Notes under the pieces: generated by a model
Database searches by the model: none
What the model was told of the DNA's origin: nothing
Seen by the model: the letters and a program-made list of their open reading frames with translations, nothing else
Source: Aplectana chamaeleonis
Taxonomy: Eukaryota; Nematoda; Chromadorea; Rhabditida; Cosmocercidae
DNA length: 64,000 nt
Assembly (NCBI GenBank): GCA_029168955.1
Contig: JAPDOI010000293.1
Span: 682,001 to 746,000, forward strand
Direction: 5' to 3'
Part shown: positions 10,307 through 21,560 of the stretch, in pieces
How positions within the stretch are numbered: position 1 is the stretch's first letter
Layout: each line of letters opens with the position of its first letter
Made by a program: the position numbers and the translations under genes

Positions 10307-10849
10307 TTGGCCGCGGAGCGCGCCTGTTCATTGCCGCGATTAGCCGTGGAGCGCGCGGTCTCTTAGGCCCTATTCATACTCCTTAACGCCAGCGTGAAGC
10401 GCTCGTCACGAGTTATCGTGGTGTTGGAGTATAAATACTTTCCACGCGCATCACGCGCGTGACGCGCTTGTGGAGACTATGAATACTCCAGCGGCGACGT
10501 CATGACGGAGCGGATTAAATTGGGCCTTAACTTTGCCGAGCAAGCGAAATCTGTACTTGCGTTCTTAATCACGGTAGCGGAAAATAGTACTGGAATTAAT
10601 TATCATGGAACAGCATGAAATTGAAGATGAATTATCAATCGAAATGATGAAAAATTGTTACGGCCATCGCCGCCATGGCGGAGCGGGCGTCAAGCGCGTG
10701 CCGCGCGGGCGAGGCGTTCGGCTAATACTCCGACGCCACGCCCACGCGTGCCGCGCTGGCATTGAGTAGTATAAATAGCGCCTTAAAACTTAAGAGACCG
10801 CGCCTTCTACGGTCAGTCCCGGTGGCGGACCGACGCGCTCCACGGCCAA
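10307..10849. mobile_element. GC-rich inverted-repeat element (outer)
   Basis: Termini TTGGCCGCGGAGCGCG and CGCGCTCCACGGCCAA; the arms continue to a shared GCGGTCTCTTA. It encloses the Harbinger-like MITE at 10366-10782. Target duplication not resolved. Confidence 0.6.
10366..10782. mobile_element. Harbinger-like MITE
   Basis: 417 bp, starting GGCCCTATTCATACTC and ending GAGTAGTATAAATAGCGCC, with TTA on both sides (10363-10365, 10783-10785). GG-starting inverted repeats with a 3-bp TTA duplication are typical of PIF/Harbinger elements. Both arms are rich in CGCGTG-type words. A relative lies at 37205-37570. No transposase is present. Confidence 0.7.
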
Positions 10850-12437
10850 TCAATTTAGTGAGTTTTTACCGGAATTTTTGTTGTCAATGGCTACGTCAAA
10901 AGGAGATATATGGCGCTTAATATCTGCATACCTGTTATGTGAGTTGTGTAAGGTATAAATATTCCACCAGTAATGAGAAGGAATCCGCTGTTCTAGAAGT
11001 AAAACAAAAAAATCGGGTTCACCGCGTGGGTGCGCAGTGTGGACACGCGGTCTCTCCAGATGTAATTGTTAGAAAGACTTCAAATGTAGTATATTGCACC
11101 AATTGGGTAACAGAATGTTTCGTGGAATGGATGTTCCTTGGATAGACTCAGTTGTTCTGCATGTGTTTCTACAGAACTGTCTAATAAATCTCGTCGGATA
11201 GTGTTCTTGTTCATGTTGTGTGCACTTTTGACAACAAGTTCCTAGGGAAAGAGACCCAATTTGTAACGTTCTCACAAGGAAAGTAGAGTTCACGTAATAA
11301 GTTTAGTCTGATGAATGGACGTGGCTGCCACGGTAGATCACCGCGCGCGAATAGAAACCCTTCTGGCCAGTGAGGCCGCCAACACGTCACTGGTCTATGC
11401 GTCAGACAAAATCGAAAACGGGAACCATATAATTTGCAGTGGAAATCTAATAGAAGGTGGGAATGTCCATGCCTACACAAAGTAAAATTGGTGAGCAGCC
11501 ACGAGTGATGGATCTGAAAAGGCCACAAGCTGGGGAACATTGCCGGCCAACGCACCTCCTCGTACTATGAAGCATTGGACATAATACACGAGGGTACGTT
11601 TTCAGTTCCCTCGATGACTTTGATAGACTACAGTAGCTCTAATGTCATGTAACTACCGTAACCCACCGTAATATTTTCTTAAACTGGAAACAGACATCAT
11701 ATTGATGCTTAGCGCTTCACATAACCCTTCGAGACAAAGCTTCGGTAAATTTTTTTGTTAGGCTTGTCAAGCCATATAAAGCTAATTGGGATTTTACCTT
11801 CTGTATCTTGTAGTTTCAAGGTTATAATTCGTTGGGATTAGAGGCAGCGTCGCAATGAAAAAAAAGCAGAAAACCACGAAAAGCTTTTTGGTTCGAAAAA
11901 ATATGAGAACTGTGAAGGTTCCGCGCCGGAAAACGCGCTTGAATTAGAGTATTAGGACCCTTTTCCGTGCACTGGTGCACAACTCCGCCCAAAAATTCCA
12001 AGTCTGATGCTGTGTATAGTCATGGTTCATTGAAATGCAAAGGGTGAAGTGAAGCCGATAAATATAAATAACTAATGGAAACAGGTTAATGGAGAACACA
12101 AGTTTGAAATTTTAGCAGGTCCTGCAAGGCTAATCTTGGCTGGAGCTCTCGATGTTCACGATGTGTCGGATGCGATCTGTGGCCAAATTATGCTCTAACT
12201 AACTCGCACATATTCATGTCCCACGAAATTTCCTTAGAATAATGCCTTTTTTAAGATCATAGTGAATTCAAGAATACATCCAATAAGGTACAGTAGAAAA
12301 CAAGCAAACACCAGTCTGCTTGTTTCTTGGATTTTTCAAATCAAAAACAATGAAAAATGCTCTGAGCAGTATCGGCAAGAGGTAAAAGAAAAGGATCTCG
12401 GCGGTATCCAGTCTTCCTGGTTGAGCCTTTGCAATTA
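10850..12437. other. Repeat-derived region without a gene
   Basis: Bases 11300-11450 (TTTAGTCTGATGAATGGACG, CGGTAGATCACC, GCGTCAGACAAAATC) are an inverted match to the insert at 28421-28606. Around 11640-11690 are words of the TACGGTGGGTA repeat seen at 25740 and 39330. The rest holds nothing I can name. Confidence 0.5.
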
Positions 12438-12671
12438 AAGTCCATCCAAAAGAGACTGTACGCCAACGCGGTCGGCGTGCGTGTCGAGCAGTTGTCGCGA
12501 AGCATTTTTCGAGCTTGGAAATCGATTAGCACGAATGCTTGACGAATGCTGAATAATACCCCAATCAGCTGTTCGCAGCCATGTTATGGCCCATACGAAA
12601 AGATGCCTTTGCAACGGCTGCTCCTCACGCCCGCCGACCGCTTGGGCGGACAGTTCCATTGGGACAGACTT
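12438..12671. mobile_element. TA-flanked MITE (CGCGGTCGGCGTGCG family)
   Basis: 234 bp with inverted ends AAGTCCATCC and GGGACAGACTT between TA dinucleotides (12436-12437, 12672-12673). The arms share GCGGTCGGCG and GAGCAG words. A second, split copy is at 23760-24228. TA duplication and no coding capacity suggest a Tc1/mariner-mobilised MITE. Confidence 0.6.
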
Positions 12672-13430
12672 TACGTGCGGGGGCCAGCCGACATTCAAGT
12701 GAGTGTTCCTATTCTCGCAGACAAATCTTATACCAATCTTACAGTTTCCTATGAGTTAGCGGGTTCACTTGGTCTCGTTCTAGATCGGGTGCCGGGTTCA
12801 TCAACGATAGAACCAGGCTTAAGGGTATATTTTACCCTAAACTCTCTGCACTCCTAAGTCATCTATGCCACTCTCTCGCAACTCCGGTCACCCTTGACCA
12901 TGGTTTTATCGTTGATCAATCCGGCCCCGGGCTCGACCGCTCGCGAAGAGAGCCGTGTCTTTCGCTACTGCGCGACACACAACCAAAGATGTTGATATTT
13001 AAGGATATCTCATGGAATACTCACATTTATCCTGAGAAAGAAAGCTGAAATAATTCGTATCGCTCCAATTGCCAAATATGCCGTATGGGAATGAATAAAA
13101 CCAACAATTGGTGTATTGACGTCGGCTGTGTTATTGCTGATCAATTGCGGCATCCACTGCATAAATATGAACACCTGGTCGAATATCGGCTCCTATACAG
13201 TATCGTGTCTGTATGTCCAAAAGCCGCAAAAATAGCCGCAAAAATCGCGCGTTTTCGCCATAACCGATTTTAAATGCCCAAATCGGAGCAAGTTGGCTCT
13301 GAGACCTCTTTCACAGAATCAGAAGTTCTGATTACGGTCTATAATTGGTAACCTGAGCTCATGCGAGAGTTAGTTTCAGTCCTTCTTCGAAAGTTTTGCT
13401 GTTATCAGGTATAAATCGAGGTTTGTCTAG
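12672..13430. other. No assignable feature
   Basis: Mixed-composition sequence without a convincing coding frame or repeat structure. It ends at the LINE fragment that starts at 13431. Confidence 0.4.
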
Positions 13431-13739
13431 CGCCGAAAGCTCGAAGCTTTCGCACGTCTCATTAATAGGCCGGAAACTCGAGCAGGTGATTTGAAACTGA
13501 AGGCTAGTAAATACTGGTGCTCCCGACCATCTGGAGGGCGAGTTTCCAGACTGACTCTGCAGTGTCCCAGTGTCAAGAGAATAAATAGGACCAAAATAGT
13601 CAACTCGCTATTCTTCAGGGGAGCCAGGTGGCTTGAGAGGCTACCGAAAGAAGTAATTGAAGCTGGAAATGTATCAGTTTTCAAGAACAGGTTGAAGAAG
13701 GTCGATTTGTTTGCAATTTTGGATATTCCAGATGTGTAG
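13431..13739 (+). pseudogene. C-terminal fragment of a non-LTR retrotransposon reverse transcriptase
   Basis: One open frame runs from just after a TAG to a stop at 13737-13739. It contains RTKIVNSLFFRGARWLERLP then KEVIEAGNVSVFKNRLKKVD. That pattern (RxxFFxxRxxxxWNxLPxxVVxAxxxxxFKxRLD) closes the open reading frame of many animal LINEs of the Jockey/CR1 type. The palm and finger domains are missing upstream, so this is a 5'-truncated copy. The probable 3' untranslated region continues to about 14815. Confidence 0.65.
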
Positions 13740-14343
13740 CATGGTGTGATTATCGGCAATGCTATACGTGATATGCTGCTTGTAATGCCAGGTGTCTCCG
13801 AGCCTAATTGTTGATATAGTGGAAGATCGCCATAATCAAAATCCAAAAGATCTTGCAATGCTGTCTACACTGAATGTTTTTGTTTTCGTTTGGACGCCTC
13901 TTGGAATATTACTGGTGTTCCTAGTTCTTTTGCTATACAGGAGGGCATCAGACGCTATTACATGATAGCCAGGTTGTCCCAGCTGCAGCGTTGAGTTCCG
14001 TCACTCGCTCTCATTTCATATCTTTCACTATAATTTCTTCCTCCCATTTTGCCCTGTATTTGATGCGCACGTTTTCAACCGAGTGGTGTACTGGTGACGT
14101 TCCATGGATAACATTCATTGTATGGTGGATATCAATGAGAACTACAGTAAATGCACCACTATATTACTACAAATTTTGTTGATGAAATTAGCCCAGATAC
14201 CTGTCAGTGGCGGGAGGGTCGATGAATCACCAAGGATCCCACATGGTAGGGCAGCATTTGTACTGTTACTAGTCTATGCCCATGAACCTAATACTTTTCA
14301 TGCAAGGTATACAAGGTGGAGAGTTGTTTGTATTCTCACCCAA

Positions 14344-14815
14344 ATCTCTACTAGCAATGAAGCTTGCTTGTCCTGAGATGTCACCTCTAACTTCTCGGTT
14401 GAAACCATGCTACAATCAGATCGCGTCTAATTCACAATAACTAATGCGAGGATCTCCTTCTGATCTGAAGTTTCTGAACTTTTTGCAAAGCGCAACAACC
14501 TTGAGATTAACGTGATTCGTCTCGTGTGCTTCCTTTAATAGTTCTATTCAAAAACTTCAGTGATGTATCATGAGGCTTGTTGACGTATTTGTCTGTGCGA
14601 AGCAAGTTGCTTCCATCCGTGACTCTTTCGAGGCGTGTTTGATTTGTTTTCAAATTATTTCTGTTGTTGTTGTTTTTAACAATTCCATTCTGTTTAACAC
14701 TTTATTTGTCGTTTTTTTTATTTTTCTATGACCCGGTTGCACTGTTTCTATTTCAAGATGCTTAATTATGCGCACCTCTCCGTGCATAAATATATAAATA
14801 AATAAATAGATGCGT
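14344..14815 (+). repeat. Probable LINE 3' untranslated tail, copy 1
   Basis: Begins TAGCAATGAAGCTTGCTTGT and shares TCCTGAGATGTCA, AAAGCGC.ACAAC and GTGATTCGTCTCGTG with 62432-62705 in the same orientation. It ends in an ATAAATAAATAAATA run, a typical LINE tail. It lies about 600 bases after the RT fragment at 13431, so I read it as that element's 3' end; this link is inference. Confidence 0.5.
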
Positions 14816-14819
14816 CTAC

Positions 14820-15750
14820 ATTTGCCAGATTCGGCTACTTACTCCGGCCGGCTAGGAAAAATGGGGGAACGCCAAAATACCAGATTTTGGAAGAGCTCGG
14901 TAGCAACAAAAATCAACTGCATAAACCCTTGAAGTGCATAATAGGAATTATTCGTCAATCCTATCAAATATGAATTTCGGGTTCTCAATTCAAAGAAAAT
15001 GAGAGGTATACCTGTCTGGGGAAAATGTCCTGTCCAATAGGAAGTTTTCCAGCTAGTCCTGATTCTCCGAATCCGACGCCTATCTATAAAAACCGAACGT
15101 CAACTCATAGACCGTAAAAGTGAAGAGCAAAACACTTTTGAATGAATTGAAGCTCTGTCCATTAGTGACGTTGTGGATTTCTCTAGTTTTTGCAATTTTC
15201 AGTTTCGATTTCAACAGGGTACATGTATGTTTGAACAAAGCCGATAAAATTCGACTTGCCTAGCAGGAATATGCGAAATTTTTTTTTCAAAAACGAGAAA
15301 TAGAAAAAAGATTCTGATTGCGAGGTCAATTTTTCTGGTGCGGTTAAGCCATTTGGAGTTTGACCATTTTTTGAAAATAATTTCGGTATTGATTTTTCGA
15401 AAAAAAAAACAACTACAAATCAATTTCTTGCCGCATAGTGTAGCGAAGCATTCTACCAATTTTTGGCTGAATTGTTTTCGTGTTTTTGTACCAAAATGTT
15501 TTCGCACATCCCTGGTGTCGACCATATTCTATCAACTCTCATGGAGAGATTCCTGTGTGGCCTTTGATAATGTAGTCGATGAATATTGAGCTAGCGAATG
15601 GTAATTTCTGGGCGTTGGTTGATATCAAATTTCTGCTTTATGATTCGGTTCCGAATAGAGCGAATCCAATGAAGTTATAAACATATCAGCTTTGGACCGT
15701 GGAGCCGATGAGAACCACACACAGTCCCCCCACGTTTGATCGACTTACAC
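14820..15750. other. No assignable feature
   Basis: AT-rich with A and T homopolymer runs near 15275-15415. Small overlapping open frames on both strands have low-complexity composition and no domain. Confidence 0.4.
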
Positions 15751-15960
15751 ATTCGCCGGGTCCGACCCCAGCTCGAACAGAGTCCATCCCCAGATTTCTG
15801 TTGGGTCGGACGCTTTACCATTGTTCCTCCACGTAGTCTCAAGTGAGACGACATGGGGGGGGGGATAAATTTTCTTTTTCCCCACGTCGTCTCAGTTGGA
15901 AGAAGTGAGGGGCGAGAACGGAAACGGGTTCGGCCCGACAGAAATCTGCGGTCGGACCTG
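15751..15960. repeat. Palindromic repeat Q, copy 2
   Basis: Same order of words as copy 1 at 7006 (CATTCGCCGGGTCC, CGACCCCAGCTCGAACA, GAGACGACATGGGGG, CCCCACGTCGTCTC, GACAGAAATCTGCGG) but without the 212-bp inner MITE. It shows the empty site for that insertion. Confidence 0.65.
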
Positions 15961-15994
15961 TTGAGTTCCTGAGGAGAAACCGTCTGGCCTTGGG

Positions 15995-16143
15995 ATAGGG
16001 GCTCTCTACACACAGAGGGAGGAGTTGTACCGTTTTTGCAAATCGACATGTCACGCGACTCAATGCAAGCGAAGAGGTCCCGAGCGGAATTAGAGCCGCG
16101 AAAGGCGGGACAACTCCTCCCTCAGTGTGTACAGAGCCCCTAT
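15995..16143. mobile_element. Short TIR element
   Basis: 149 bp with inverted ends ATAGGGGCTCTCTACACACA and TGTGTACAGAGCCCCTAT; the arms continue through GAGGGAGGAGTTGT and its complement for about 35 bp. No coding capacity. No clear target duplication. Confidence 0.6.
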
Positions 16144-16559
16144 GCCTCCGACCTCGGCTTGTTCTCCCACCCATTCCCAATACATGACTCTGGGTCGCAT
16201 TTGGACGTAGTGGGTGTATAGTTACTGTAATTAAAGTAGGAAGCCACGACGCTGCTCGGCCGGAAAATTTGCGAGCGGGAAAACGAAGGAAAAATGGTGT
16301 TTGATCAAAAGTTTTCGCGCCCGAACGCTGAGCGCGGCTTCCTTATGAGGACCAGCACAATATGTAGATACGTGCCGTCGCAAGAACACATTGTATACGC
16401 CTTTCGAGGTCCTTGGAGAGAAGTATCGCTACAGCCGCGAAGCGGCTGGAGAGATTCAGTTTTCTGCTCAAATTGTGAAACCTCGTGCGTCAACCTAGCC
16501 TCTCAGCGTGAGAGAATCGCTAGGCTTTGATCCAATGTATCGGAATGCGCTTGTTTTTT
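16144..16559. other. No assignable feature
   Basis: A 78-codon frame at 16294-16530 (plus) has no recognisable domain. A CGCGAAGCGG dyad occurs near 16436. Confidence 0.35.
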
Positions 16560-16830
16560 TCGGCAAGACTGTGTTTCGGCGCTGATGGAATAGTCAGATT
16601 CCGCATCCTTCATGAACTCCGTTTTATTTTTATCTTTTCGTGAACCAAACTCTGCCACTCTATCGCGCCAAGCTTGAAGTTGTGCTTGGAGATCTTGTTT
16701 ATCTTCTGAGACGCATCACATCGTCCGTATGCAGTAATGTCTAACATAAGAAGCTGTTCCTTGCAGATTTCTGGTAGTGGCATCCATGACGATGATGAAG
16801 AACGGAGAAGATAGGGCGGAACCATTGTTT
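16560..16830 (-). pseudogene. RTE-type reverse transcriptase fragment (palm, YxDD region)
   Basis: Read on the minus strand the frame gives GSALSSPFFIIVMDATTRN, then a degraded YADD-equivalent (ATACGGACGATGTGATG), then SEDKQDLQAQLQAWRDRVAE and KNKTEF. This order (GSALSPFxFxxVMD, YADDVMLAS, SEDK, KTE) is the RT palm of nematode RTE-type LINEs. A frameshift lies near the catalytic YADD. Both ends are truncated. It is not the same element as the RTE at 31-34 kb, whose matching motif is RFADDIVLI. Confidence 0.72.
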
Positions 16831-18068
16831 TTCGACCGCAATCCGCAGTGGCTTTTATGTTCATGCTGCCCTCTTAGGAAACTAGCGGTGCTCACCCACG
16901 AAGTTCGACCCGTTCGATTAATTTCTCGGGCAGATTTCGTGTATTAGGAGCAGAAATGTAGGAAAGTAGGCAGAGCTAACGCTTGATTGATAATACACCT
17001 ATTTTCAAGACTTCAAAAAGAGCTCAACTAAATTGCATCATAATAACGAACCCTCGAAGCAACGCGAACTGGATCGTTGCCGGGGACACCGACTCCAACG
17101 CCAAACCCGACATCTGAAAGCCATGCTGTAACGTCCATGAAGTGCAACTAATGAAAAAAAAACATACTTATAGAGCCAATATCTTTCAGAAATCCATTAC
17201 GATTCGGATCCACTTCTTCATAGTACGGGGTAGTTGTCGTGATATTTTGCCGGGATTTCTTGACTGTTTTGTCTGACCTCTGAAGTCAACATGAGCGTTG
17301 ACAAGAGGGTCAGTACTTCGAAGTCACATAATATGGTACTCACCTCTGTCGTTTCGTCAATAAACCCCCAGCCGTTACTTGAGGAAAGTTTTTCCCCTGA
17401 CTCACGTTCGTCAGAATCCTTTCCAGTGACTTCTCTTGAAGAACGCCTGCAACTGCTTCAAATTAGAGAACGGTTGAAAATACAAAATTTCACAAAGTGT
17501 TGTTGCGCCGGATATCGCTGATGTGGTCTACAAGGCTCATTTATACAACCTAGGGTCGGCTGGAGGTTTCCAGCCGGAGAGGTGTCTTTTAGGGACGGAA
17601 CATTAAAGAAATTACTTTTCAGATTTTAAGCTTGCTTTGCTAGATTTTAAGCTTGCTTTGCTAGAACACAATTGCTCGCTGATCACAAAGATATCTCTAA
17701 AATCCTATACGGTCCCCTACAAGCGGTGTTATATTTCCTGAAATATGCCTGAGTTTCTAGAGCGAAAATATGGTGGAGGAGTTGTCTCAGACCTGTATTT
17801 CTTTTCAGTCGAAGTCGTTGCATAAAGATCAAATACGAGAACAAATCGAAAGAAAATTTCGTGCCGCATGTCTCGCATTGGAAGAACAAATTGTTTTCTA
17901 TGTCTAGGCTGGCAAAAAGCCAGTGCTATTTTTGAAAAATAGTTATTTTGTTCAGCACTAAAACACAATATAAGAACTCTATAATGTTTCCCGCGCAGCC
18001 ACCGAAAATTGGGCGAGGTCATGAATAGGTTTATCATCTTACATATTCCTTGCTTCCTTTCTCTCTTA
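16831..18068. other. No assignable feature
   Basis: Contains a short direct duplication at about 17620-17662 (AGATTTTAAGCTTGCTTTGC twice). Small open frames lack domains. Confidence 0.4.
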
Positions 18069-18503
18069 GGCAGCGTCCATACGTGGCGAGAGCGTGCGAT
18101 TGCACAAAATCGATGGTCATCGTGGGCACACGATTTGTTAGCCGCTCACAGGCGCTCCTTCTCGCGCACCCTCGCCCGCTCGCTCTCGCGCGCTTACGTC
18201 AGCACCACGAAGCAGTCAGCAAGTTTCAAGCCTACTGCCCCATCACTAAAGCGGGTGACATTAAACCTGTAGCAAAACTACTGTCCTTGTTTTCCCCTAA
18301 CCCACCACGAAAGTCGAAAACCGTGGGAAATCATCAGCCATTGCGCCGATTAGAGCGATTGATCACCCGATAAAACATTTTTAATCGAATCAGCACGGTG
18401 CTTGCCTGTGTTGATTTGCGGGCACGGGCTGCTCCGGCGTTGAGGAGCGTCGAGAGGCGCACAACAGTGGGAACGCCCGCTCTCGCTACGTATGGACGCT
18501 GCC
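18069..18503. mobile_element. Harbinger-like MITE (GGCAGCGTCC family), copy 1
   Basis: 435 bp, starting GGCAGCGTCCATACGTGGCG and ending CTACGTATGGACGCTGCC, flanked by TTA on both sides (18066-18068, 18504-18506). This points to PIF/Harbinger mobilisation. Another copy in the opposite orientation is at 37681-38114. It sits directly against an F1-like tip (AAAGGCAGTGGTCGTGATGA) at 18507. Confidence 0.75.
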
Positions 18504-18893
18504 TTAAAGGCAGTGGTCGTGATGAGAAACTTTAAGGAAAAAACGAAAAAAATCAGCTTGATTCGCAAACGCTCACAAGACCACGAAAGTTGCGTGGCAA
18601 GAAACGAGCTAAAATAGAGTTATTAAGATCCTAAGTTGTCAATTCGTGCACATGTGCACAGCTCCGCCCAAAAAGATCGCAGTCTCATGCTGGGCAGTCA
18701 AAAATCATCGACATTCAGAGGAAGGGAAGAAATAAATGCATTAAATAAATGCATTATTTACCTAATAAAAACAATTGAACAATGAAAGCAAGCACTTCAG
18801 TCAATCTTTTTGACTATATGAGCACATAAATATCCGAGCAGGTCAGTCCGAAGGTTACTGTTCATTGATTGAAATTCCATTTCAAGCCAGCTG

Positions 18894-19558
18894 GGGCGGC
18901 ATGCACATACGCTGCGGGGGCGGCATGCACGTACGCGGCGGGTTTGGTTGGGGTTAGGCAGGGTTTGGGGCGTCGGCGCGTTTGATCATTGCTGTGCGAG
19001 TGCTGGAGATAATCAATAGTCGGTGTCTCAAAGGGGTTTCGGCTGCCTCACCCTCCTACGTAGGGTTTGCGAGGGAACAATTTTTCAGGGCTGGCCTAAC
19101 CCCCTTTTAGCCCTCGCGCTGCTATCATCAAACGTGCCGACGCTCCCGGGTTAGGTTGGCATTGGGCAGGTTTTGCGGCGTAGGAGCGTTTGATGGTTGT
19201 TTTGCGAGGGCTGGGGATAATCAATAATTGGTGGGTGAGCTGGGTTCCGGCTGCCCCACCCTCCTAGGTAGGGTTTGCTAGGAAACGATTTTTCAGTGCT
19301 AGCCCAACCCCCTTTCAGCACTCGCGCTGCTATCATTAAACGCGTCCACGCCCCAAACCCTGCCTAACCCCAACCAAACCGCCGCGTACGTGCATGCCTC
19401 CCCTGGAGAGAATCAGTAATTAGCCTTGCAGCGGAGTTTCGACTGCGACTTACGATTTTTTCTTCTTTCTCAGCCCTCGCGCTGCTATCGTCAAACGCGC
19501 CGACGCCCCAAACCCTGCCCAACCCCAGCCTAACCCGCCGCGTCCGTGCATGCCGCCC
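18894..19558. mobile_element. G-rich inverted-repeat element with telomere-like words
   Basis: Ends GGGCGGCATGCAC and GTGCATGCCGCCC. The left interior has GGTTGGGGTTAGGCAGGG and the right interior has the complementary CCCTGCCCAACCCC. Two imperfect copies of a unit of about 200 bp (near 18960-19140 and 19160-19345) each hold GATAATCAATA, CTACGTAGGGTTTGC or CTAGGTAGGGTTTGC, and GCGCTGCTATCAT. The TTAGGC hexamer, the nematode telomere unit, occurs singly and not as an array. Related termini occur at 7051-7262. Confidence 0.65.
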
Positions 19559-19561
19559 CAG

Positions 19562-20810
19562 ATGTTCTTGATGTTAGAGATCATCGATGCCGATGGTGTG
19601 GAGTGGGCTCGTGTACCATCAAAATACAAGAAAGTTCAGGCTTTCAAATTTGGCCCGAAACAGCGTTTTTTTTTCTTATAGGGCTGGCATTCATCAACGG
19701 CAAACCGTTGGCTACAGTTGGGTTTGCCGCGGAAATAGCGCACAATCCTCGGAGACAAACCCAAGCGTAGCCCATGGTTTGCGTTCATGAATCCCAGCCT
19801 AGATCCTACTATTCTAAGCTCAGAAAAGTTTTCAGAGAGGAAAAGAAGACAAGCATATTTTATCGCGACCACTGCCTTCAAGTTTAAGGGCAAGCACGTG
19901 CATGTCAGGCCATTCTATGTATGTACATATGTTAGTTGTTCTCCTGACTTCCCAAAAACATTTTCAACTTCGGTTCTCTTTTCTTTTACTCTTGCGGCTA
20001 AGTTGATATGATTATTTTTCTATGTTGATTGCGCAACCTGGATACAAAACAAAAATGGGTGTATATAAAGGTATATCTTTCTAAGGAACAAAATGCTTTC
20101 ATAGATTCTACTTGCAGTTTCAGAAATGTACAGTATTACTTACTGTATTCCTGCGGACAGACTGAATGGATCGCGTGGATTTCTCATGTCGGATTCCAGC
20201 TCGTCCGCGAGAACTGGAACATCGCGATTTGTGAATAGGAAATCAAGCTTTCTCAATGGTCAACATTACTTCTCTGAGCAGAAACTGAAATTTCGTGGCA
20301 TCATGCTCTACAGTATATCGTTCAATTCACGTGTTTTCAAAGAAAAACGGCGCTCGCCTTCCGAAGAAGGGATGATATTTTGAAAAATCGGCACATCTAC
20401 CCCGCATAGGACTTCGGTTCAGTGTGAGGAATATTGAGTGATGTATAGCGAGTCTCTTAGCGTGTGGCTTATGTCAGGATGCTTTGCTTGCGGTTGTGAA
20501 CGTTATTGACTTTACACTCAAATAGCTAAGAAAGCAAAATAACTTCACAACAAAAAATAAAGTATTGGGAAGTTCCAAAACGGCGGCCTTCAAGAAAGCG
20601 TTATTTTTTTTAATTCGAACCACTTCTTTCAATTACCAAGAGCAGCCAAGAGTTTTTGGAAAGAAGCAAAACTGTGTCAATCAAAACATCATTGATGGCT
20701 AGAGTGTAAGGTTGAATCGAATTGCTGATCACTGCCTTTAACTGACAAATCAGAAAATCGTGGGGTAATATGTACGTCGGCAAAATATGGGTTGCATCCC
20801 GGGTAGACAT
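19562..20810. other. No assignable feature
   Basis: A diverged F1-like end (CGCGACCACTGCCTTCAAG) occurs near 19863-19881. The remainder is mixed sequence with short domain-free frames. Confidence 0.4.
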
Positions 20811-21560
20811 CGGATTCAACCCCTAGTTATCGGCAGCAGCTGCTGCTAGCAGCAGCATATGCCACTTACGCATGCTGGAGTTCAGCCCCTCATTATCGGG
20901 AACAGCTGCTGCTCTTACAGTGAGTTGAAGTGCAACCCCTCGTTACTGTTAACCTGTTCTACACAAGGATTGAAATATTAGTCAACCATCCTCTTCAGGT
21001 ATTATCCCTGTCACGGCCTGCAGCAAGGAGGCCAACCTCGCCGCGGACCGCAACAAGGACATCATTATCGCCAAGGTCCACGACGAGATAGCTTCCCCCC
21101 AATTTGCCTATGGTACGATCCCTTCGGGGTCCAAAATTAACGTCCAGAACGTGACGCAAGCCTAACTTTTCGGAAAGCATCAAACGGCCACCTGCCTCTT
21201 CAGTGAGACTGGCTGCCTTATATACCCGCCGCCGTCGTCGAAGAGGATGCTGCAGTGTTCATTCTAATCCCAGAAAAAACCATGGAGGGGTTGAATCCCA
21301 GAGCAAAAGGATCAGCTAACACTAGGGAAAGGAGCTGCCAAAGCATCCATGCTAGGAAAAACAATGTGTAGGGCTCAAGGTCTCTTCAACGAAGGAATGG
21401 TCAGCTCACCAGCTGGAGATACTGCTATTTGGCAGTAGCTGCTGCCGTTAGCACTAACTACAGCAAGTGTGCTACGAATCCCTTTGTACGCGGATTCAAG
21501 CCCTATTGCGCCGACGTACTATGTACCTCACGACTGTCTGAGTATGAATGATAGATAACA
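20811..21560. repeat. CAGCAGCTGCTGCT-containing imperfect tandem repeat region
   Basis: A unit reading GATTCAACCCCTAGTTATCG then GCAGCAGCTGCTGCT at 20812 recurs at 20878 and, shortened, at 20926. Related inverted words return at 21281-21500. A GC-rich island at 21000-21165 is open on both strands and looks like a decayed coding fragment of unknown origin. Confidence 0.4.

Noticed and set aside
18950..19560. Interstitial telomere array
   Set aside because: Only single TTAGGC hexamers within G-rich words are present; there is no tandem TTAGGC run.
20995..21183. GC-rich 62-codon frame on the minus strand
   Set aside because: Open on both strands, short, no recognised family; retained only as a possible decayed fragment in the repeat entry.
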